The notes: generated by a model from the letters alone, not told the origin. A stretch of DNA of 41,897 bases from Sedimenticola sp. (GCA_027008705.1 JALVEB010000032.1:1-41897), one strand, 5' to 3'; shown: positions 1 through 11,516, counted from the first letter of the stretch. Numbers and translations are program-made.

Positions 1-1
1 C

Positions 2-667
2 CGGCCGTTCGCGCCCAAGCCGGAGCATTGGGAGCAGGCCGTTGCCGCCTGGCGCGAGCTGCGCAGCGACGAGGGCGCGCGCTTCGATCGCGTGGTGCGG
101 CTCGACGCCAGCCGCATCGCGCCGCAGATCACCTGGGGCACCTCGCCGGAGATGGTCGCGCCGATCGACGGTCGCGTGCCGGACCCGGACGCCGAGTCCG
201 ACGCGGTGCGCGCCGAGGGCATGCGCCGCGCGTTGGCCTACATGGGTCTCGCGCCGGGCACGCCAATCCAGGAGATCAAGGTTGACAAGGTGTTTATCGG
301 CTCGTGCACCAACTCGCGCATTGAGGATCTGCGTGCCGCCGCCGAGATCGCGCGGGGGCGCAAGGTCGCGCCCAATGTGCGCCAGGCGCTGGTCGTGCCG
401 GGTTCCGGCCTGGTCAAGCGGCAGGCCGAGGAGGAGGGGCTGGACCGCATCTTCCGCGAGGCCGGTTTTGAATGGCGCGAGCCGGGTTGCTCGATGTGCC
501 TGGCGATGAATGCCGATCGCCTAGAACCCGGCGAGCGCTGCGCCTCCACCTCCAACCGCAACTTCGAAGGTCGTCAGGGGCCGGGGGGGCGTACCCATCT
601 GGTCAGTCCGGCGATGGCCGCCGCCGCCGCCGTGACCGGGCACTTTACTGACGCGAGGAATCTCTGA
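2..667 (+). CDS. leuC: 3-isopropylmalate dehydratase large subunit (3' part only)
   Basis: LeuC with LeuD isomerises 2-isopropylmalate to 3-isopropylmalate in leucine synthesis, using a 4Fe-4S cluster as in aconitase. Only the last 221 codons lie in the window; the reading frame is open from base 2, so the start is upstream and roughly half of a usual ~470-residue protein is missing. Cluster-ligand motifs are visible: SCTNSR, then GCSMC near the C-terminus, followed by the family signature [12 protein letters not shown]. The TGA stop overlaps the leuD ATG (TGATG), so the two subunits are translationally coupled. The ORF track begins at an internal ATG (92). Identification is secure from motifs and the leuD neighbour. 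Confidence 0.97.
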   Translation, partial: RPFAPKPEHWEQAVAAWRELRSDEGARFDRVVRLDASRIAPQITWGTSPEMVAPIDGRVPDPDAESDAVRAEGMRRALAYMGLAPGTPIQEIKVDKVFIGSCTNSRIEDLRAAAEIARGRKVAPNVRQALVVPGSGLVKRQAEEEGLDRIFREAGFEWREPGCSMCLAMNADRLEPGERCASTSNRNFEGRQGPGGRTHLVSPAMAAAAAVTGHFTDARNL

Positions 668-1302
668 TGGAACCCTTTTCTATCGTTACCGGCGTGGTCG
701 CGCCGCTCGACCGCGCGAATGTCGATACCGACGCGATTATCCCGAAGCAGTTTCTGAAATCGACCAAGCGCACCGGCTTTGGGCCGAACCTGTTCGACGA
801 GTGGCGCTATCTCGACCACGGCGAGCCGGGTATGGACAACAGCCAGCGGCCGCTGAACCCCGATTTTGTGCTCAACGATCCGCGCTACCGCGATGCCCGC
901 ATCCTGCTCGCGCGCGACAACTTCGGTTGCGGCTCGTCGCGCGAGCATGCCCCCTGGGCGCTGTACGACTACGGATTCCGTGTCCTGATCGCGCCGAGCT
1001 TCGCCGACATCTTCTTCAATAACAGCTTCAAGAACGGCCTGCTGCCGATCGTGCTGCCCGAGGAGCAGGTCGACGAACTGTTCGCGCGGGCCAGCGGGCC
1101 CCAGGCGCTGGAATTGCGTGTCGACCTGCCGGAACAGCGCATCCAGGGCGACGGCATCGATCTGCGTTTCGAGATCGACCCGTTTCGCAAGCACTGCCTG
1201 CTGGAGGGCTTGGACGACATCGGCCTGACCTTGCAACATGTCGACGACATCCGCGCCTACGAGGAACGCCGGCGGCGCGAAGCCCCGTGGCTTTTTGAAT
1301 AG
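667..1302 (+). CDS. leuD: 3-isopropylmalate dehydratase small subunit
   Basis: LeuD is the swivel-domain subunit that closes over the active site of LeuC in the cytoplasmic leucine pathway. The 211-residue length is normal for the bacterial family. The N-terminus carries [13 protein letters not shown], and the middle carries [13 protein letters not shown], both hallmarks of the small subunit. The ATG overlaps the leuC stop by one base. Transcription probably comes from upstream of leuC. The end of the gene appears to contain the -35 element of a candidate leuB promoter. Confidence 0.98.
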   Translation: MEPFSIVTGVVAPLDRANVDTDAIIPKQFLKSTKRTGFGPNLFDEWRYLDHGEPGMDNSQRPLNPDFVLNDPRYRDARILLARDNFGCGSSREHAPWALYDYGFRVLIAPSFADIFFNNSFKNGLLPIVLPEEQVDELFARASGPQALELRVDLPEQRIQGDGIDLRFEIDPFRKHCLLEGLDDIGLTLQHVDDIRAYEERRRREAPWLFE

Positions 1303-1380
1303 GCGGCGCCAGCGGTTATACTCGGCACCTTGCACCAACCCTTTTCCCGCGCGGCGGCGTGGCGGCTCGAGCGCCGCGCC
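1295..1380 (+). promoter_or_regulatory. Candidate leuB promoter and leader hairpin
   Basis: TTGAAT (1295-1300), a 16-nt spacer and TATACT (1317-1322) form a plausible sigma-70 promoter that starts in the last codons of leuD. The 108-nt leader then contains GGCGTGGCG (1356-1364) pairing with CGCCGCGCC (1372-1380), nine pairs with one G-U around a GCTCGAG loop, followed a few bases later by TTTTT. This may let leuB be expressed independently and possibly be attenuated. I see no obvious Leu-rich leader peptide, so classical attenuation is unproven. Confidence 0.45.
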
Positions 1381-1410
1381 GTCTCGATGTTTTTCAATGG
1401 AAACCCGTAG

Positions 1411-2496
1411 ATGAGCAAACAGATACTGATCCTGCCCGGCGACGGCATCGGCCCCGAGATCGTCCATGAGGCGGTCAAGGTGCTGGCCTGCCTGCGAGAC
1501 GACTTCGGCCTCGATATCGATCTCGACGAGGCCCTCGTCGGGGGTTGCGCGATCGACGCCGCCGGCGCGCCCCTTCCGGAAGCCACGCTGGCGCTTGCGC
1601 GCGAGGCCGATGCGGTGTTGCTCGGCGCGGTCGGCGGGCCGAAGTGGGAATCGCTGGATATCGCGATCCGCCCCGAGAAAGGCCTGCTCGGTCTTCGCGC
1701 CGGGCTCGATCTCTTCGCCAACCTGCGTCCGGCGATACTCTATCCGCAACTCGCCGATGCCTCGACGCTGAAGCCCGAAGTGGTCTCCGGCCTCGACATC
1801 CTGATCGTGCGCGAGCTCACCGGCGGCATCTATTTCGGCCAGCCGCGCGGCGTGCGTACGCTCGACAATGGCGAGCGCGAGGGCTACAACACCCTGGTGT
1901 ACCGCGAATCGGAGATCGAGCGCATCTGTCGCGTGGCCTTCGATGTCGCCGCCAGGCGAAACCGACGGGTTTGCTCGGTCGACAAGGCCAATGTGCTCGA
2001 GAGCACCGAACTGTGGCGCGAGGTCGCGAACCGCGTCGCCGGCGAACAGGCCGACATCGAGCTGAGTCACATGTATGTCGACAACGCCGCGATGCAACTG
2101 GTGCGCGCGCCCAAGCAGTTCGATGTGATCGTCACCACCAACATGTTCGGCGACATCCTCTCGGACTGCGCCGCGATGCTCACCGGCTCGATCGGCATGC
2201 TGCCCTCCGCCTCGCTCGATGCCGATCGCAAGGGACTCTACGAGCCGATCCACGGCTCGGCCCCGGACATCGCCGGCCGGGGTATCGCCAACCCGCTGGC
2301 CACGATCCTCTCGGTGGCGATGATGCTGCGTTACTCGCTCGACGAGCCCGAACTCGCCGCGCGTATCGAGCGGGCGGTCGAGCAGGTGCTCGACGATGGT
2401 CTGCGCACGCCCGACATCCTTTCGCCCGGCGCTACCGAGGTCGGCACCGAGGCGATGGGCGACGCCGTGGTCGCCGCGCTTCGCGCGGCGGCGTGA
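1411..2496 (+). CDS. leuB: 3-isopropylmalate dehydrogenase
   Basis: LeuB oxidises and decarboxylates 3-isopropylmalate with NAD+ to give 2-oxoisocaproate, the step before leucine transamination. The 361-residue length matches the family. Motifs are intact: [10 protein letters not shown] at the N-terminus, [13 protein letters not shown], then the metal-binding region [12 protein letters not shown] and [11 protein letters not shown], and [14 protein letters not shown] in the NAD-binding part. The start follows a 108-nt gap after leuD holding a possible separate promoter and hairpin. The gene lies in the usual leuCDB-asd order of gammaproteobacteria. Confidence 0.98.
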   Translation: MSKQILILPGDGIGPEIVHEAVKVLACLRDDFGLDIDLDEALVGGCAIDAAGAPLPEATLALAREADAVLLGAVGGPKWESLDIAIRPEKGLLGLRAGLDLFANLRPAILYPQLADASTLKPEVVSGLDILIVRELTGGIYFGQPRGVRTLDNGEREGYNTLVYRESEIERICRVAFDVAARRNRRVCSVDKANVLESTELWREVANRVAGEQADIELSHMYVDNAAMQLVRAPKQFDVIVTTNMFGDILSDCAAMLTGSIGMLPSASLDADRKGLYEPIHGSAPDIAGRGIANPLATILSVAMMLRYSLDEPELAARIERAVEQVLDDGLRTPDILSPGATEVGTEAMGDAVVAALRAAA

Positions 2497-2577
2497 TGGG
2501 GTTCGCATGCTGAAGCATCGACAGCGCCAAACCGTGGCTTTTTCAATACACTTCGAAAACTTGTTGGAATCCGGACT

Positions 2578-3600
<1,023 letters not shown>

Positions 3601-3936
3601 CGGAGGACTTCACGGACCGCATGACGGTTTTGGTGTGACAGGAATAAATGGGCTATAGTTCGATAAGCTGACCTCGCGGCTGGATTCGTCCCGGGGGAAT
3701 GGTGGCCCCGAATAGAAGCAGAATAATCTACTGTTTGCGGGCTTGGAGGGTCGGTGCGCGTCGGTGGAATACCGATGCCGGCCATTGCGCGTCGCCTTCG
3801 AAGCGAGCGATCGAGACCGCCAGGGAGCGAGGCGGGTGGCACAATGAAGTCGGGCGGAGGGCAGTGGATCGCCTGTTCAGCCGGGACAGTCAGACAGCAC
3901 CAACCCCGAAAGCGCGGGGTGTCAACAGGAGATTCT
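3601..3936 (+). promoter_or_regulatory. asd-fimV intergenic leader with candidate promoter
   Basis: This 336-nt stretch has no credible gene; the track ORFs through it are in-frame extensions of fimV or shadows. A candidate promoter is TTGGTG (3630-3635), an 18-nt spacer and TATAGT (3654-3659), giving a leader of about 270 nt for fimV. I see no clear intrinsic terminator for asd. A Shine-Dalgarno sequence (CAGGAGA, about 3926-3932) sits just before the chosen fimV ATG. The long leader may carry regulation, but I recognise no riboswitch. Confidence 0.4.
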
Positions 3937-6813
3937 ATGATACGCAAGTTGTCCGCGGCCGTTCTATTGGCCAGCGCGCTGACGCCGGTCAGTCTGTATG
4001 CGTTGGGCTTGGGGGAATTGCACACGCGTTCCGCGTTGAACCAGCCTTTCAACGGCGATATCGACCTGCTGTCGGTAACAAAGGGGGAGATCGACGGTAT
4101 CAAGGTCAAGCTGGCCGATCCGAAAGCGTTTTCACGCGCCGGGGTCGAGCGCCCCTATGCCTTGTCCCGGTTGCGCTTCAAGCCGATGGTGCTGCCGAAT
4201 GGCAAAACGGTCATTCATATCACCAGCAAGGATCCGATCCGCGAGCCCTTCCTGGATTTTCTGGTCGAGGTCAACTGGCCGAGCGGCCGCCTGCTTCGGG
4301 AATACACCGTTCTGTTGGACCCGCCGGTCACCCTGGCGCGTCGTCCGGCCCCGGTCGAGAAGGCGCGTGCCGGTGGGCGCGCGAAACCGGTCTCGAAACA
4401 GCCGGTTCGGTCCGTCACGCCGCGCACCGGGGAGCGCGTTGGCCCGGTTCGTGCGGGAGACACCCTCTGGGGCATCGCTGAGCGGACCCGTTATCCCGAT
4501 GTGTCGGTGGAGCAGATGGCCTTGGCCTACTTCGATACCAACCCGCCCGCGTTCAAGGATGGGGACATCAACAAGCTCAAGCAGGGAGCCGAGCTGACCG
4601 TCCCGACGCATGAAAAAGCCAGCGAACTCGGACGTCGCGCCGCGCGCGAGCGCTTCCTCGCCGAGGCCAACGCTTGGCGTAACCACGGCGCCGTGGCGGG
4701 CCGCGGTCGAGGTGCCAGCTCATCGCCAGGCGGCGGTCACGGGACGGCGAAGCCCAAGCTGGTGATCTCGGCGACCCGGCCCGACGGCCTGGGAGAAGCG
4801 GGGGTTGACAACGGCGATACCGAAGCGGCGGTTGCCCGCGTCAAGCAGGAATTGCTGCTGGCGCGCGAGCAGAATGCCGAGATCAAGCTGGAAAACGAGG
4901 GCCTGCGGAACCACATTACCGAGCTCGAGGAGCAGCTCGCCAAGCTCACCCGCCTGATTACCCTGAAGAACGAGCAACTTGCCAAGATCCAGGCGGCGCA
5001 ACTTGGGTTGGAAGGCGGAGAGGCCAAGCCCGCGACCGAGTCGGGCAACGTGATCGACCAGGCGATCGAAGGACAGCGCTCGGAAGCCGCGAGCCAGTCG
5101 CCGGAAGGCGGTGAACACCCAGTCGTCGCGGAAACCGCCGAAGCCGGCGCGGAACAAGCCGCCTCGGGCAATGAGTCCATGGCTTCCGCCGGCGGCGGGC
5201 AGGAAGGAACCGCCGAAACGAATGCAACCGTCGCTTCCGGGGAGACGGTTTCACCCGGAGAAGCTCCTGTCGGTGAAGCCACGGAACGAGCGGAAGGTGA
5301 AGCCACGGAACGAGCGGAAACAGCGGCGTCGGGCGCCAGCGGCGAAACCGTCCCGCCGGCCGGCGAGACGCCTGTCGCGCGGACCGGGACGCCGGCGAAG
5401 CGCCAGGCGGAACCCGGCCTGATCCAGAGCTGGCTCGACGATCCGATGAAGCTCGCATTGCCCGCCGGCGGTGTGCTGGCCGCGCTTCTGGGCGTCTGGG
5501 CCTTGCTGCGCCGGCGTCGCCGTGGCGAGGACGATCGTGTCGGGCCGGAGAGCATCCTGATCGAGCCGGACCAGGTGCAGGATACCGAGCTGTTGGCCAG
5601 TCAGGCCGAGGCGCCGATGACGGGTTCCGTCAACGAGACCTCCTTCCTGAGCGATTTCTCGCCGAGCGAGATCGATGCCTTGCAGGATGAGACCGGAGAG
5701 GTCGATCCGCTGTCCGAGGCCGATGTCTACATGGCCTATGGGCGTTACCAGCAGGCGGAGGATCTGATCCGCGATGCGCTGAACCGCAACCCGGATCGTC
5801 ATGCGCTGAAATTCAAGTTGGCCGAGATCCATTACGCCACGCGCGACACGGCCGCTTTCGAGTCGCTGATCGAAAGCATGGCCGAGGAGGGGCTCGGCGC
5901 CGAGAATCCGGAGGGTTGGCAGCGATTGTTGTCGATGGGCAAATCCCTGGATCCGACCCATCCCTTGTTCAAGGACGCCGAAGACCTGCCCGGAGAAGAG
6001 GGCGGAACGGGCGGCGATCCGCTCGGTGGCGCGGGGTTGGCCGCCGCCGGGGCCGGGATGGCGGCCGGCGCCGCGGCTTCGAGCGCTGTGGGTCTCGACG
6101 CCACGGGTCAGGATAAAGAAGTGGATTCTTCCTCGCGGAGCGCGGTTGCTTCCCGGGATTCCGAGACCCGGGTCAGCAAGCTTGACGACGAAGAGATGCT
6201 CGAACTCGACGCGCTCGCCGATGAAACCGGGGATGCCCCGTCGGCGGCGCCGCTCGCGGACGACGACTTCGCCGACCTGATGGATGAAGACAGCATCGTC
6301 ATCGACCTGCCGGGCGATCTTTCGGCGCTCGGCGACGAGGATTCGATTCTGAAGGCCTCCAGTCTGCACGACAGCCTGTTGGTCGACGAGACGCCGGACG
6401 ACAAACCCTTCTCACTCGATGAAGTCGACGACTCCTCGCTGATGCTCGATGACGACAGTTTGCTCAAGGAGCTGGATCTGCCCTCCGGCGATGCCAACGA
6501 GATGGCCACCGGTGACGCCTCGGTGGATTCGATGCTGTCGACGCTGAGCGAATTCAGCGCCACCGCCGGAGTTGATCTCGAAAAGCTCGACGACACGACC
6601 CTGTCGCCGGCCAGCGAGATGCTCGAGTTGGATTCCTCCATCGATGACGACTACGACGAGATCGACGAGGTCAGCACCAAGCTCGATCTTGCCCGCGCCT
6701 ACCTCGAGATGGGCGACAAGGACGGCGCGCGTGGCATCCTCGACGAGGTCATGGCGGAAGGCGATGATTTCCAGAAGGAAACCGCGCAGAAGATCATCGC
6801 CGAGCTGGGCTGA
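3937..6813 (+). CDS. fimV: FimV/HubP-type polar peptidoglycan-binding hub protein
   Basis: FimV/HubP proteins are large inner-membrane, pole-localised scaffolds that bind peptidoglycan through LysM and organise type IV pili, motility and polar landmarks. This 958-residue protein has a signal peptide (ending near SLYA), the FimV N-terminal domain, a LysM domain at about 170-225 (VRAGDTLWGIAE), a coiled coil at about 298-358, an acidic Ala/Glu/Gly-rich linker, a transmembrane helix near 506-524 followed by RRRRR, TPR-like helices near 596-650, and an acidic cytoplasmic region ending in the FimV C-terminal motif (KLDLARAYLEMGD). I moved the start from the track's 3754 to 3937, which has a ribosome site and a signal peptide. 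The neighbours asd and truA are the classic fimV context. Confidence 0.93.
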   Translation: MIRKLSAAVLLASALTPVSLYALGLGELHTRSALNQPFNGDIDLLSVTKGEIDGIKVKLADPKAFSRAGVERPYALSRLRFKPMVLPNGKTVIHITSKDPIREPFLDFLVEVNWPSGRLLREYTVLLDPPVTLARRPAPVEKARAGGRAKPVSKQPVRSVTPRTGERVGPVRAGDTLWGIAERTRYPDVSVEQMALAYFDTNPPAFKDGDINKLKQGAELTVPTHEKASELGRRAARERFLAEANAWRNHGAVAGRGRGASSSPGGGHGTAKPKLVISATRPDGLGEAGVDNGDTEAAVARVKQELLLAREQNAEIKLENEGLRNHITELEEQLAKLTRLITLKNEQLAKIQAAQLGLEGGEAKPATESGNVIDQAIEGQRSEAASQSPEGGEHPVVAETAEAGAEQAASGNESMASAGGGQEGTAETNATVASGETVSPGEAPVGEATERAEGEATERAETAASGASGETVPPAGETPVARTGTPAKRQAEPGLIQSWLDDPMKLALPAGGVLAALLGVWALLRRRRRGEDDRVGPESILIEPDQVQDTELLASQAEAPMTGSVNETSFLSDFSPSEIDALQDETGEVDPLSEADVYMAYGRYQQAEDLIRDALNRNPDRHALKFKLAEIHYATRDTAAFESLIESMAEEGLGAENPEGWQRLLSMGKSLDPTHPLFKDAEDLPGEEGGTGGDPLGGAGLAAAGAGMAAGAAASSAVGLDATGQDKEVDSSSRSAVASRDSETRVSKLDDEEMLELDALADETGDAPSAAPLADDDFADLMDEDSIVIDLPGDLSALGDEDSILKASSLHDSLLVDETPDDKPFSLDEVDDSSLMLDDDSLLKELDLPSGDANEMATGDASVDSMLSTLSEFSATAGVDLEKLDDTTLSPASEMLELDSSIDDDYDEIDEVSTKLDLARAYLEMGDKDGARGILDEVMAEGDDFQKETAQKIIAELG
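5272..5319 (+). repeat. Perfect 24-bp tandem duplication inside fimV
   Basis: Two identical adjacent 24-bp units (GGTGAAGCCACGGAAC...) encode GEATERAE twice in the periplasmic linker of FimV. Because the unit is a multiple of three, gain or loss of copies keeps the frame. The flanking SGETVSPGEAP and SGETVPPAGETP segments look like an older, diverged duplication of the same linker. Confidence 0.95.
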
Positions 6814-6852
6814 AACGGCACCCGCCGCGTCGACGCTGTGGTAAACTCATGG

Positions 6853-6876
6853 GGCGCCCCAACGGGCGCCTTTTTT
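6853..6876 (+). terminator. Intrinsic terminator after fimV
   Basis: GGCGCCC (6853-6859), loop CAAC and GGGCGCC (6864-6870) form a perfect 7-bp stem followed directly by six T residues. It lies 39 nt after the fimV stop and 23 nt before the truA start, so it ends the fimV transcript and implies that truA-trpFBA relies on partial read-through or on a promoter overlapping this short gap. Confidence 0.9.
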
Positions 6877-6899
6877 GTTCGCGGAAGATCTGACGCCCC

Positions 6900-7694
6900 A
6901 TGCGCCTCGCGGCGGGAATCGAATACGACGGCAGCCGGTTTCACGGCTGGCAGACGCAACCACACGCCCGCTCGGTGCAGGCCTGCCTGGAGCAGGCCTT
7001 GGCGCGGGTCGCCGATCATCCGCTGCGGGTGCAATGCGCCGGGCGCACTGACACCGGCGTGCATGCCAGCGCACAGGTGGTGCATTTCGACAGCGAAGCG
7101 CGGCGCACGCCGCGTAACTGGCGGCTTGGCGCCAATGTCAACCTGCCGGATGACATCGCGTTGACCTGGATCCGCCCGGTGGACGACGACTTCCACGCGC
7201 GTTTCGGCGCCATCGCGCGCGCCTACCGCTATGTGTTGCTGAACCGGGGCAGTCGTTCGGCCTTGTTGCATCGGCGCGTGACCTGGATGCACCGGCCGCT
7301 GGACGTGGCGCGCATGAACGCGGCGGCCCGCGCGCTGATCGGCGAGCACGATTTTACCTCGTATCGCGCGCTCGGCTGTCAGGCCAGATCGCCGGTGCGC
7401 GAGATCCGCCGCCTGGAATTGCGCCGCCACGGCGATTTCGTCGTGATGGACATCGAGGCCAACGCCTTTCTGCATCACATGGTGCGCAACATCATCGGCG
7501 TACTCGCCGCGATCGGACGCGGCGACGAAGACATCGAATGGGCCGGCGAGATCCTCGCCCGCCGCGATCGCGCGCGCGGCGGAGTCACCGCGCCGCCGGA
7601 CGGCCTGTATCTGACGCGCGTCGACTACCCGGCGCGGTTCGGCCTGCCGACTACGCCGCCGCCAGCCTTCTGGGAGAACGGAGATGCGGGCTAG
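6900..7694 (+). CDS. truA: tRNA pseudouridine(38-40) synthase
   Basis: TruA converts uridines at positions 38-40 of the tRNA anticodon stem-loop to pseudouridine. The 264-residue length is typical. The catalytic Asp lies in [11 protein letters not shown]; the N-terminus has the family [10 protein letters not shown] and the C-terminal half has [11 protein letters not shown]. The start ATG follows the fimV terminator by 23 nt. The 3' end overlaps trpF by 11 nt, so truA, trpF, trpB and trpA form one coupled unit, an arrangement common in gammaproteobacteria. Confidence 0.97.
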   Translation: MRLAAGIEYDGSRFHGWQTQPHARSVQACLEQALARVADHPLRVQCAGRTDTGVHASAQVVHFDSEARRTPRNWRLGANVNLPDDIALTWIRPVDDDFHARFGAIARAYRYVLLNRGSRSALLHRRVTWMHRPLDVARMNAAARALIGEHDFTSYRALGCQARSPVREIRRLELRRHGDFVVMDIEANAFLHHMVRNIIGVLAAIGRGDEDIEWAGEILARRDRARGGVTAPPDGLYLTRVDYPARFGLPTTPPPAFWENGDAG

Positions 7695-8305
7695 AACACG
7701 CGTCAAGATCTGCGGCATCACCCGGCGCGAGGACGCCGAGGCCGTCGCGCGCGCCGGCGCCGATGCCCTCGGGCTGGTGTTCTATCCGCCCAGCCCGCGA
7801 CATGTCGAAGTGGAGCAGGCAGCGCGGATTGTGCGGGGTCTGCCGCCGTTCGTCAGTATCGTGGGCTTGTTCGTCAATGCCGATCGCGAGACCATCGACG
7901 AGGTGCTGGAGCGGGTGCCGATCGACCTGCTTCAGTTTCACGGCAACGAGTGTCCGGACTACTGCGCCGGTTTCGGCAAGCCCTGGCTGAAGGCGGTCAC
8001 GATGAAACCGGGCGTCGATCTGAGCGCCGAGGCGCGGCGCTACGCCGGCGCCAGCGCATTGCTCGTAGACAGCCATCGTCCCGGCGTGCCGGGCGGCACC
8101 GGCGAGGTTTTCGACTGGCGGCGTATCCCGCCCGAGCTGGCGGGAGGGATCGTGCTCGCCGGCGGCTTGCGTCCCGACAACGTCGCCGGGGCGGTGCGTC
8201 TGCTGCGGCCGTGGGCGGTGGATGTCAGCGGCGGTGTCGAACAGGCCAAGGGCATCAAGAATGCCGCCCTGGTCGAGGAATTCATACAGCAAGTGAAACA
8301 AGCCG

Positions 8306-8322
<17 letters not shown>
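7684..8322 (+). CDS. trpF: Phosphoribosylanthranilate isomerase
   Basis: TrpF performs the Amadori rearrangement of N-(5-phosphoribosyl)anthranilate to CdRP in tryptophan synthesis. The 212-residue TIM barrel begins with the family motif VKICGIT, whose Cys is the general base, followed by [12 protein letters not shown], and it ends in the phosphate-binding strand VDVSGGVE. The ATG lies inside the truA end and the stop lies 17 nt inside trpB, so coupling is tight on both sides. It is a stand-alone enzyme here, not fused to trpC. Confidence 0.98.
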
Positions 8323-9513
<1,191 letters not shown>

Positions 9514-9517
<4 letters not shown>

Positions 9518-10344
9518 ACCACCGACTGAATGAACGTTTCGATGCGCTGCGCGCCAGCGGACGCAAGGCGCTGATCCCATTCGTCACCGCCGGCGATCCG
9601 CATCCCGATGTGACGGTGCCGCTGATGCACGCGATGGTCCAGGCCGGCGCCGACGTGATCGAACTCGGTGTGCCGTTCTCTGACCCGATGGCCGATGGCC
9701 CGGTGATCCAGAAGGCCTCCGAGCGCGCATTGCAACACCACGTCAGCTTGCGCGACGTGCTCGCCATGGTGCGCGAATTCCGCGCCGAAGACGGGGAGAC
9801 CCCGGTCGTGCTGATGGGTTACCTGAACCCGATCGAGGTGATGGGCCATGCCGATTTCGCCGCCGCCGCGGCGGCGGCCGGTGTCGACGGCGTGCTGACC
9901 GTCGACTGCCCGCCGGAAGAGAGCGCCTCGCTGGTCGGGCCGCTCGGCGAACACCGCATCGCGCCGATCTACCTGCTCGCGCCGACCAGCGACGAACGAC
10001 GCATACGCAAGATCTGCGCGGTGGCCGAGGGTTTCGTCTACTACGTCTCGATGAAGGGCGTTACCGGCGCCAGCCATCTCGATCTCGACTCGGTGGCCGG
10101 GAAGCTCGCCGGGATCCGCCGTCATACCGACTTGCCGCTGGGCGTCGGTTTCGGCATCAAGGATGCCGAAACCGCTGCCGCGATCGGCCGTCTCGCCGAT
10201 GCGGTGATCGTCGGCAGCGCCCTGGTCCGCTTGGTCGCCGAGAACGCCGATCGTCCTGACGCCATCCCCGGCGCGGTCGGCGAATTGCTGTATTCGATGC
10301 GTCAGGCGCTCGACCGGATCGGCGCCGAAGACAGGATTTGCTAA
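9514..10344 (+). CDS. trpA: Tryptophan synthase alpha subunit
   Basis: TrpA splits indole-3-glycerol phosphate to indole and passes indole through a tunnel to TrpB. The 276-residue barrel shows the catalytic Glu in [16 protein letters not shown], the catalytic Asp region in [11 protein letters not shown], and the phosphate-binding GFGIKD. It starts with GTG overlapping the trpB TGA. The TAA stop is followed immediately by dispersed repeat R1 (10345) and then by a 215-nt gap before accD. Confidence 0.98.
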
Positions 10345-10393
10345 TATACACTCGTTGCCCATGACTTTTCGGTCACTGCGACCGCCCCTCGCA
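10345..10393 (+). repeat. Dispersed repeat R1, copy A (after trpA)
   Basis: The core ATACACTCGTTGCCCATGAC is followed by TTTTCGGTCACTGCG. It starts on the base after the trpA stop. A hairpin TGCGA (10377-10381) / TCGCA (10389-10393) with a 7-nt loop closes the copy. Other copies lie at 16153, 19422 (reverse), 20127 (inverted doublet), 25361 and 29235 (reverse). Confidence 0.8.
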
Positions 10394-10397
10394 ACCG

Positions 10398-10434
10398 CCG
10401 TAGCCGGTTCCGCGGTACTTGAACCGGCCTACGG
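10398..10434 (+). promoter_or_regulatory. Bulged hairpin in the trpA-accD gap
   Basis: CCGTAGCCGGTTC (10398-10410) pairs with GAACCGGCCTACGG (10421-10434), a 13-bp stem with a single bulged base and a 10-nt loop. No T-run follows directly, so it is not a standard terminator. It lies between repeat R1 and repeat R2 and may stabilise or punctuate the trp transcript. Confidence 0.6.
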
Positions 10435-10465
10435 AGGTGGAAATGGGCAAGCAGGATGCCAAGTC

Positions 10466-10519
10466 GTTGATTTTTTTCGTGGTCTGGGGTGATGTCACCC
10501 CGCGTCATGAGCGCTGGCC
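10466..10519 (-). repeat. Dispersed repeat R2, copy 1 (before accD)
   Basis: This 54-nt element matches 28291-28344 at about 47 positions; over the inner 37 nt it differs at only 2. It contains the palindrome GGGGTGA-TG-TCACCCC followed by GCGTCATGAGCGCTGGCC. Orientation is given as minus because that strand contains an ATG-starting frame (MTRG..TPDHE) shared by both copies, although I do not think it is a gene. Confidence 0.8.
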
Positions 10520-10559
10520 GAGTAGTTAAGATCAAACAAGCGAGACAGGAACGACGCCG

Positions 10560-11516
10560 ATGAGCATGAGCTGGTTCGAGAAACTGATGCCGAGCCGCAT
10601 CCGCACCGAGAGCAGCACCAAGAAAGCGGTGCCGGAAGGACTGTGGGCCAAGTGTCCGGGCTGCGGCGCGATCCTGTATCGCGCCGAGGTCGAGCGCAAC
10701 ATGGACGTCTGTCCGAAGTGCGACTACCACAACCGGATCGGCGCGCGTCGGCGTCTGGATCTGTTTCTGGACCCGGAACCGCGCGAGGAACTCGGCGCCG
10801 GGCTGACGCCGACCGATCCGCTGAAGTTCAAGGATTCGAAGAAGTATAAGGATCGTATCGCCCAGGCGCAGAAGAAGACCGGCGAAAAGGACGCGCTGAT
10901 CGCGATGCAGGGGCGCGTCAACGGGCTCGATCTGGTCGCCTGCGCGTTCGAGTTCGGCTACATGGGCGGCTCGATGGGGTCGGTGGTCGGCGAGCGCTTC
11001 GTGCGCGCGGTGAACCGCTGTCTGGAACTGCATATCCCCTTGGTCTGTTTCTCGGCCAGCGGTGGCGCGCGCATGCAGGAATCGTTGTTCTCGCTGATGC
11101 AGATGGCGAAGACCAGCGCGGCGCTGAAGAAGCTCTCCGACCGTGGCATCCCGTTCATCTCCGTCATGACCGATCCGACGATGGGCGGGGTATCGGCCAG
11201 CCTGGCGATGCTCGGCGATCTGAACATCGCCGAGCCGAAGGCGCTGATCGGCTTCGCCGGCCCGCGGGTCATCGAACAGACCGTGCGCGAGACCCTGCCG
11301 GAGGGCTTTCAGCGCAGCGAGTTTCTGCTCGAGCATGGCGCCATCGACGCGATCATGGACCGGCGCGAGATGCGCAACCGGATTTCGTCGTTGCTGGCGC
11401 AGCTGCTGCGCAAGCCTCCGCTGGAACCGGTGACGCCGGCCCCGGCCGCCGCGGTCGCGGCCGCGGAGCGCGACACGGGCAGCGAAACCCCGCCGGAAAC
11501 GCCCGACGCGCAATGA
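10560..11516 (+). CDS. accD: Acetyl-CoA carboxylase carboxyltransferase subunit beta
   Basis: AccD forms, with AccA, the carboxyltransferase that moves CO2 from biotin to acetyl-CoA, giving malonyl-CoA for fatty acid synthesis. The 318-residue protein has the N-terminal four-Cys zinc ribbon (CPGCG, then CPKCDYHNR) and the crotonase-like carboxyltransferase core ([24 protein letters not shown]). The C-terminus adds an Ala/Pro-rich tail of roughly 30 residues, probably disordered. The 215-nt gap upstream carries repeats R1 and R2, which may separate accD regulation from trp. It overlaps folC by 4 nt. Confidence 0.98.
   Translation: MSMSWFEKLMPSRIRTESSTKKAVPEGLWAKCPGCGAILYRAEVERNMDVCPKCDYHNRIGARRRLDLFLDPEPREELGAGLTPTDPLKFKDSKKYKDRIAQAQKKTGEKDALIAMQGRVNGLDLVACAFEFGYMGGSMGSVVGERFVRAVNRCLELHIPLVCFSASGGARMQESLFSLMQMAKTSAALKKLSDRGIPFISVMTDPTMGGVSASLAMLGDLNIAEPKALIGFAGPRVIEQTVRETLPEGFQRSEFLLEHGAIDAIMDRREMRNRISSLLAQLLRKPPLEPVTPAPAAAVAAAERDTGSETPPETPDAQ

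Noticed and set aside
574-2508. 644-residue minus-strand ORF opposite leuD-leuB
   Set aside because: It is a GC-rich shadow frame: His/Arg/Gly/Val-rich text without motifs, and fully overlapped by leuD and leuB, which have intact catalytic motifs.
1284-2552. Possible short repeat CGTGGCTTTTTnAATA at the leuD end and before asd
   Set aside because: Only 16 nt with one mismatch, one copy lies inside leuD coding sequence, and no further copies are seen; chance is a sufficient explanation.
10483-10510. Small gene beginning MTRG..TPDHE in repeat R2
   Set aside because: Both copies keep the frame, but there is no ribosome site, the frames diverge right after the repeat, and the palindrome explains the conservation better.
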